Assembly: GCA_964580995.1 (NCBI GenBank)
Contig: CAZOMV010000001.1
Span: forward strand, 52,413-116,412
Origin: JAKJEP01 sp964580995
Lineage (GTDB): Bacteria > Planctomycetota > Phycisphaerae > Sedimentisphaerales > SM23-30
Direction: 5' to 3'
Length of the DNA stretch: 64,000 nucleotides
Shown here: positions 61,007 to 64,000 of the stretch, in pieces
Layout: each line of letters begins with the position of its first letter
How positions within the stretch are numbered: position 1 is the stretch's first letter
Made by a program: the position numbers and the translations under genes
Notes under the pieces: model-generated
What the model was told of the DNA's origin: nothing
What the model saw: the letters and a program-made list of their open reading frames with translations, nothing else
Databases searched by the model: none

Positions 61007-62116
61007 ATGAACCTGAATGAAATGGAATCCGTCAAAGAGCAATTGGAAAAATTGAAGCATATGGAGGCTGCCTGCAAAGCCAAATTTTCCCAGGGGGCGA
61101 TTCCCGAAGAGGAATACCACAAGGCTATGGCGCTGATCGACCAGCAAAGGAAAAAGCTGGATTCCCAGATGGATGACTCGATTGTGGCGATGATGTTTAT
61201 TAAAGAAGCCCAGCCGGGGGTTCTGGATTTATCCGATTCATTCGTCCAAAGGATCAAGTCGGGAACGGCTAAACAACCCTCGCAGGGCGATACGGCTGTG
61301 TCAGCCATGCGGATTACCGAAATCAAGCGGGGGATGATGAATAACGCCCGGGCGCTGGAGGTCAAATTTGAGTATCGGGGCAAGACCTGCAAGGCCATCA
61401 TCGATTCGCAGGAAGGCCAGTGGCATTTTAACTCGGCGGGGGAGAAGTTTTATTTGTTTCAGTTCCTAAGTGCTTTGGAGAACAATGGTTATTTCGAGGA
61501 AGGGTTTGAAAAGGAGGCCCGGCGGCATCCGGAAGACTGGTATGAAGTGGTGGTAGAGGGGAAAACGTATTCGGAAAAAGGCAAGGAAAAGAATACCCGC
61601 GATAATTTTCCCGCTGTATGTAAACAGGCGATTTCCCAATATCTTACGTCCAAGCCGGATAAGCAGGGGACGGCGGCGGGTAAAAAAGATTCTGGTGATT
61701 TATCTGGTGAACCAATCATCATTTACAAAGTGGAGCACGGCGAATGGACCGAGATGGGCCGCAAGGACTTCGGCACCGGCGTGCAGGAATTTCCCCGGTT
61801 TATTGTGGTTACGCTGGACTGGGGCAAATACCGGCTCAAGGCCCGGATTACGACGGTTGACGGAGAGTGGGAAGTGGTCCCCCGGGAGGCGTCCGACGGC
61901 TATCCGAAGGAGATGCTGAAGAAATTTAAAAACGCTATCCCCTTTATGGTTCAGGAGTTAGGCCAGCCGCGCAATAAATATCTGGCCAATGCCATCCTGA
62001 CGGAAATGCGGGTCAAGGAACATCGGCATCAGTGGCAGCCGATCGTCAAAGGCAGCAATGCCTTTACCTTCTCCAACGAATGCCGGTCCTTGTTTTCCTC
62101 TGCTGAGTTCGAATAA
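61007..62116 (+). CDS. Hypothetical protein with SHOCT-like N-terminus and two similar C-terminal modules
   Basis: A 369-residue cytoplasmic protein with no signal peptide. Residues 5-60 (EQLEKLKHMEAACKAKFSQG, IPEEEYHKAMALIDQQ) resemble a SHOCT-type short helical domain. Two following modules appear related: about 105-215 (VKFEYRGKTCKAIIDSQEGQ, FPAVCKQAISQYL) and about 230-340 (IIIYKVEHGEWTEMGRKDFG, RFIVVTLDWGKYRLKARI). I do not recognise a family and give no function. It has a good promoter and AAGG before the ATG. Confidence 0.75.
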   Translation: MNLNEMESVKEQLEKLKHMEAACKAKFSQGAIPEEEYHKAMALIDQQRKKLDSQMDDSIVAMMFIKEAQPGVLDLSDSFVQRIKSGTAKQPSQGDTAVSAMRITEIKRGMMNNARALEVKFEYRGKTCKAIIDSQEGQWHFNSAGEKFYLFQFLSALENNGYFEEGFEKEARRHPEDWYEVVVEGKTYSEKGKEKNTRDNFPAVCKQAISQYLTSKPDKQGTAAGKKDSGDLSGEPIIIYKVEHGEWTEMGRKDFGTGVQEFPRFIVVTLDWGKYRLKARITTVDGEWEVVPREASDGYPKEMLKKFKNAIPFMVQELGQPRNKYLANAILTEMRVKEHRHQWQPIVKGSNAFTFSNECRSLFSSAEFE

Positions 62117-62118
62117 AA

Positions 62119-62344
62119 GGCAGGCTCTTGCCTGCCGTCTCGCCCGCCCCCCGTACCGCTGGCCTCCGGCCGGCTCTTCCCCCTGTACCGCCAGCCTCCC
62201 GTACCGGTTATTTTCCCCTTCGTACTTTGTAATTCATAACTCGTAATTTCTTATGCGGGAATCCATCTTCTCTTTCTCCGCTCTCATAGACTGTCCCCAT
62301 ATGCCATTCCCACGACCAAAGGTCATTCCTGCGAAAGCAGGAAT
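62119..62344. repeat. Repeat-rich intergenic segment with REP-like hairpins
   Basis: GGCAGGC-TCTT-GCCTGCC (62119-62136) directly follows the unknown gene and could end its transcript. The 18-mer GTAATTCATAACTCGTAA recurs at 62229. ATTCCTGC-GAAA-GCAGGAAT (62325-62344), inside CATTCCTGCGAAAGCAGGAA, is the widely spread short repeat whose translation gives the familiar peptide PAFAGMT. The rest of 62117-62436 holds no gene. Confidence 0.7.
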
Positions 62345-62436
62345 CCAGGATTTTCTCTTATGTCCATCCCGTCCATTTATATCAGCAAGGTAAGATATGC
62401 TGTGCATACCATCTTCATTCAATTAGAAATAGGTTA

Positions 62437-63348
62437 TTAAACCGTATTCTCAAAGAAATCGGTATCCACCTTTTTGACAACATACGTATCGGATGGAGCA
62501 ACACCAACATTAAAATCGATCATCAAATCTGCCAATTCTTCCCCGTCGATCAGGCGAACCTTCACGGCTGCTTCTCTGGCAGCATTCCTCGCCCCATTCG
62601 TGTAAGTGCCGCTTGTGATAAATACCCCCTTGGTGGCCTTCTTTCGCATCAGGCTGCCCACAAACTTATCAATTTCACCCGGCCCTACGGAATTATCCCA
62701 TTTCTTAGCCTGGATATAGACCATATCAAGGCCGAGTTTGTCCTCCTGAATGATTCCATCGATCCCTTCATCACCACTTTTACCGGTTACTTCAGCGCGA
62801 TCAATCTGCCCTCCACCATATCCCATAGCGACCAGCAATCGAATCACTAAATGTTCAAAAAATTTGGGTGTGCTTTCCCGTATATGACTCTGCAAATCGT
62901 CGGCAAGCGTTTCCCGGAGCTCTTCATACGCAGATTCCAACTGTTCCGCAGGGGTAATCTCAGAAACACTGGATGGTGGTGATGGTATGGTAGGTCTCCT
63001 GGTTTTCTTTGTTTTAAATTCTCTGAATTCCGAAAACTGGTCGAGATAGTTAATATCGATACGAATCGGATTTTTCTTCAAAACATCAAAACCCCTTGAG
63101 GAAATTTTGAATCGTCCCCGACCGCATTTATCCAGCAATTGACTTTTGGATAAATAAGTAATTGCCCAGGCAACTCGGTTGTAAAGAATGGTTTGTGTAC
63201 CGCTTGGCAGCAATTCTTTTTGATCTTCTTCCGATATCTTCATCTGAATTGGCAATACTTCAATCACTTCCGAGATCGTGTGCTCTTGCCCATCAGCAGC
63301 AATTTTAAGCAACGGAAGCATTAAATCCTGAAATCCTGGTACACCCAT
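62437..63348 (-). CDS. mrr: Mrr-type restriction endonuclease
   Basis: A 303-residue nuclease. The winged-helix Mrr N-terminal domain (LPLLKIAADGQEHTISEVIE, VAWAITYLSKSQLLDK) spans residues 1-95. The catalytic domain (about 150-280) has FFEHLVIRLLVAMGYGG, GDEGIDGIIQEDKLGLD and VYIQAKKWDNSV, i.e. a D-x(n)-Q-x-K active site of the PD-(D/E)XK fold, and GVFITSGTYTNGARNAA. It probably cuts modified DNA. AAAGGGAG precedes the ATG. It stands alone at the end of the window, without a methylase. Confidence 0.95.
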   Translation of the reverse strand: MGVPGFQDLMLPLLKIAADGQEHTISEVIEVLPIQMKISEEDQKELLPSGTQTILYNRVAWAITYLSKSQLLDKCGRGRFKISSRGFDVLKKNPIRIDINYLDQFSEFREFKTKKTRRPTIPSPPSSVSEITPAEQLESAYEELRETLADDLQSHIRESTPKFFEHLVIRLLVAMGYGGGQIDRAEVTGKSGDEGIDGIIQEDKLGLDMVYIQAKKWDNSVGPGEIDKFVGSLMRKKATKGVFITSGTYTNGARNAAREAAVKVRLIDGEELADLMIDFNVGVAPSDTYVVKKVDTDFFENTV

Positions 63349-63500
63349 ATAGTTCTCCCTTTTACATTATACATCCCGTAAATGCACCCAGGGTAGTTTG
63401 TATGCCCTTACGAATAAATTTTACTGTTACCATCAAGCAGCCGCTCCTTCTCCCCCCGAATGTAATCCTCTCGTCCCCGCCTGTCAATCATATCCTTTCT

Positions 63501-63589
63501 GACGGAACCGCCAAAACTCGATATGGACTTCCAAAAACAGCTCTGGCTCCCCAATAACAAGGGATCGAAGAGTTTTTGACGCTGGCGTC
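63501..63589 (+). repeat. 89-bp dispersed repeat, full copy B
   Basis: Same start (GACGGAACCGCCAAAA), end (GACGCTGGCGTC) and length as copy A at 47973-48061, differing by about 13 substitutions and no gaps. It lies 152 bp upstream of mrr. Confidence 0.85.
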
Positions 63590-63666
63590 CTTTCTATCAA
63601 ATTCATCCCGATCCTGAAAATCCGCCTTTCCGCCATCCAGGCTTACCCAGAATCTTTTTCTTCACG

Positions 63667-63738
63667 GGGGGGAAACCGGCATTCCATGCTCTCCGAACCG
63701 GGAATATTCCTCCAACCAATCGTCCTACCCCCCGACTA
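63667..63738 (+). repeat. Dispersed repeat, second family, copy 2
   Basis: GGGGGGAAACCGG with TTCC and TGC following, then CCGAACCG, TCCTCCAA and CCAATCGTCC. It resembles 45632-45713, but the palindromic part is in the opposite orientation. Confidence 0.5.
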
Positions 63739-64000
63739 CGAGGCGGTGAGCCAGTCTTTATCTTCGTCTGATTCGTCCGACTATTTTTCCCCTGTTAATT
63801 TGGGCAACTTCCTCATTCCCCTCTTCACTGATAACCGATAACCAATTACTGATAACCAAGGCAATCTGGGCAATCTTCCCATCCTATAATTCGTAACCCG
63901 TAATTCATAATTCGTAATTATCTTCCCCTTGCCACGTGTAACAATCATTCACTTTTACCACACTTTTACTCAACTTTGCGCGCCTTTTACTATACTTTTA

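Larger units (their letters stand above)
63349..64000. other. Repeat-rich, gene-free tail of the window
   Basis: No convincing gene. It contains a TATAAT 20 bases upstream of mrr (minus strand), the 89-bp repeat (63501-63589), the second repeat family (63667-63738), degenerate ACTGATAACC repeats (63830-63860) and a GTAATTCATAATTCGTAA run (63886-63922). Confidence 0.65.

Noticed and set aside
62234..62422. Minus-strand frame of 62 codons (contains PAFAGMT and MDSRIR)
   Set aside because: It is a translation of the short CATTCCTGCGAAAGCAGGAA repeat, a well-known spurious peptide, with no ribosome site.
1..64000. CRISPR arrays, rRNA, tRNA and replication origins
   Set aside because: I saw no regularly spaced repeats and no recognisable rRNA, tRNA or DnaA-box cluster by reading; a tRNA scan was not possible.

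Overview
The window looks like a Planctomycetota chromosome, most likely class Phycisphaerae. The evidence is protein style: exported proteins ending in dockerin-like tails, an exosortase with PEP-CTERM substrates, a family member opening with the conserved STGPKT/NARKHGL pattern, and large secreted right-handed beta-helix and FGE-sulfatase-like proteins. Base composition is moderate. Stops include TGA, so the code is standard. Several genes have textbook TTGACA-17-TATAAT promoters. Taxonomy is inferred from these features only.

Layout. (1) 1-869: 3' end of a UDP-GlcNAc 2-epimerase gene. (2) 906-4512: a phage- or plasmid-like cassette. A four-gene minus-strand operon (Cas4/AddB-type nuclease, Cys-rich protein, unknown protein, HNH nuclease) faces an XRE-S24 repressor gene. 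Its left edge cuts a dispersed repeat. (3) 5538-21193: exopolysaccharide/exosortase locus. It holds an exosortase fused to a nucleotidyltransferase plus left-handed beta-helix, a Wzz/BY-kinase, a phosphoglycosyl transferase with the same N-terminal architecture, a 1405-residue TPR protein, a LuxR-type regulator, a Wza-like exporter and a CPBP protease. A beta-helix surface protein and a membrane protein lie between them on the other strand. (4) 21211-29086, minus strand: dTDP-rhamnose genes (rfbACDB), a GT-C transferase, a WecE-type aminotransferase, a GtrB-like transferase and a WbqC-like protein. (5) 29463-30503: LRR-dockerin protein. (6) 30868-37568: peptidoglycan amino-sugar recycling (NamZ, a double-SIS protein, AnmK, MurQ, SSS transporter). 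(7) 37777-40063: two divergently transcribed PEP-CTERM genes, one with an in-frame TGA. Each has its own promoter and a copy of the same hairpin leader. (8) 40169-45465: GNAT, DUF2284, ruvCAB, cysS, ispF. (9) 46093-54104: FGE-sulfatase-like protein, MntA/HepT toxin-antitoxin, LOG protein, hisA, Imm50-like gene, dtd, aroDE fusion, cytidylate-kinase-like gene. (10) 54130-63348: dockerin metalloprotease, a very large secreted glycosidase-like protein, phosphoesterase lipoprotein, unknown protein, Mrr-type nuclease, then a repeat-rich tail.

How it fits together: regions 3 and 4 make nucleotide sugars, assemble and export a polysaccharide, and provide the exosortase that would process the PEP-CTERM proteins of region 7. 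The most interesting signals are: the PEP-CTERM leader hairpin, whose two copies differ by compensating base changes; the twin NTase-LbH fusions to two different membrane enzymes; a ~32-bp motif shared upstream of four exported or EPS genes; and three genes whose conserved N-termini have no ATG, GTG or TTG start but an ATC or ATA instead.
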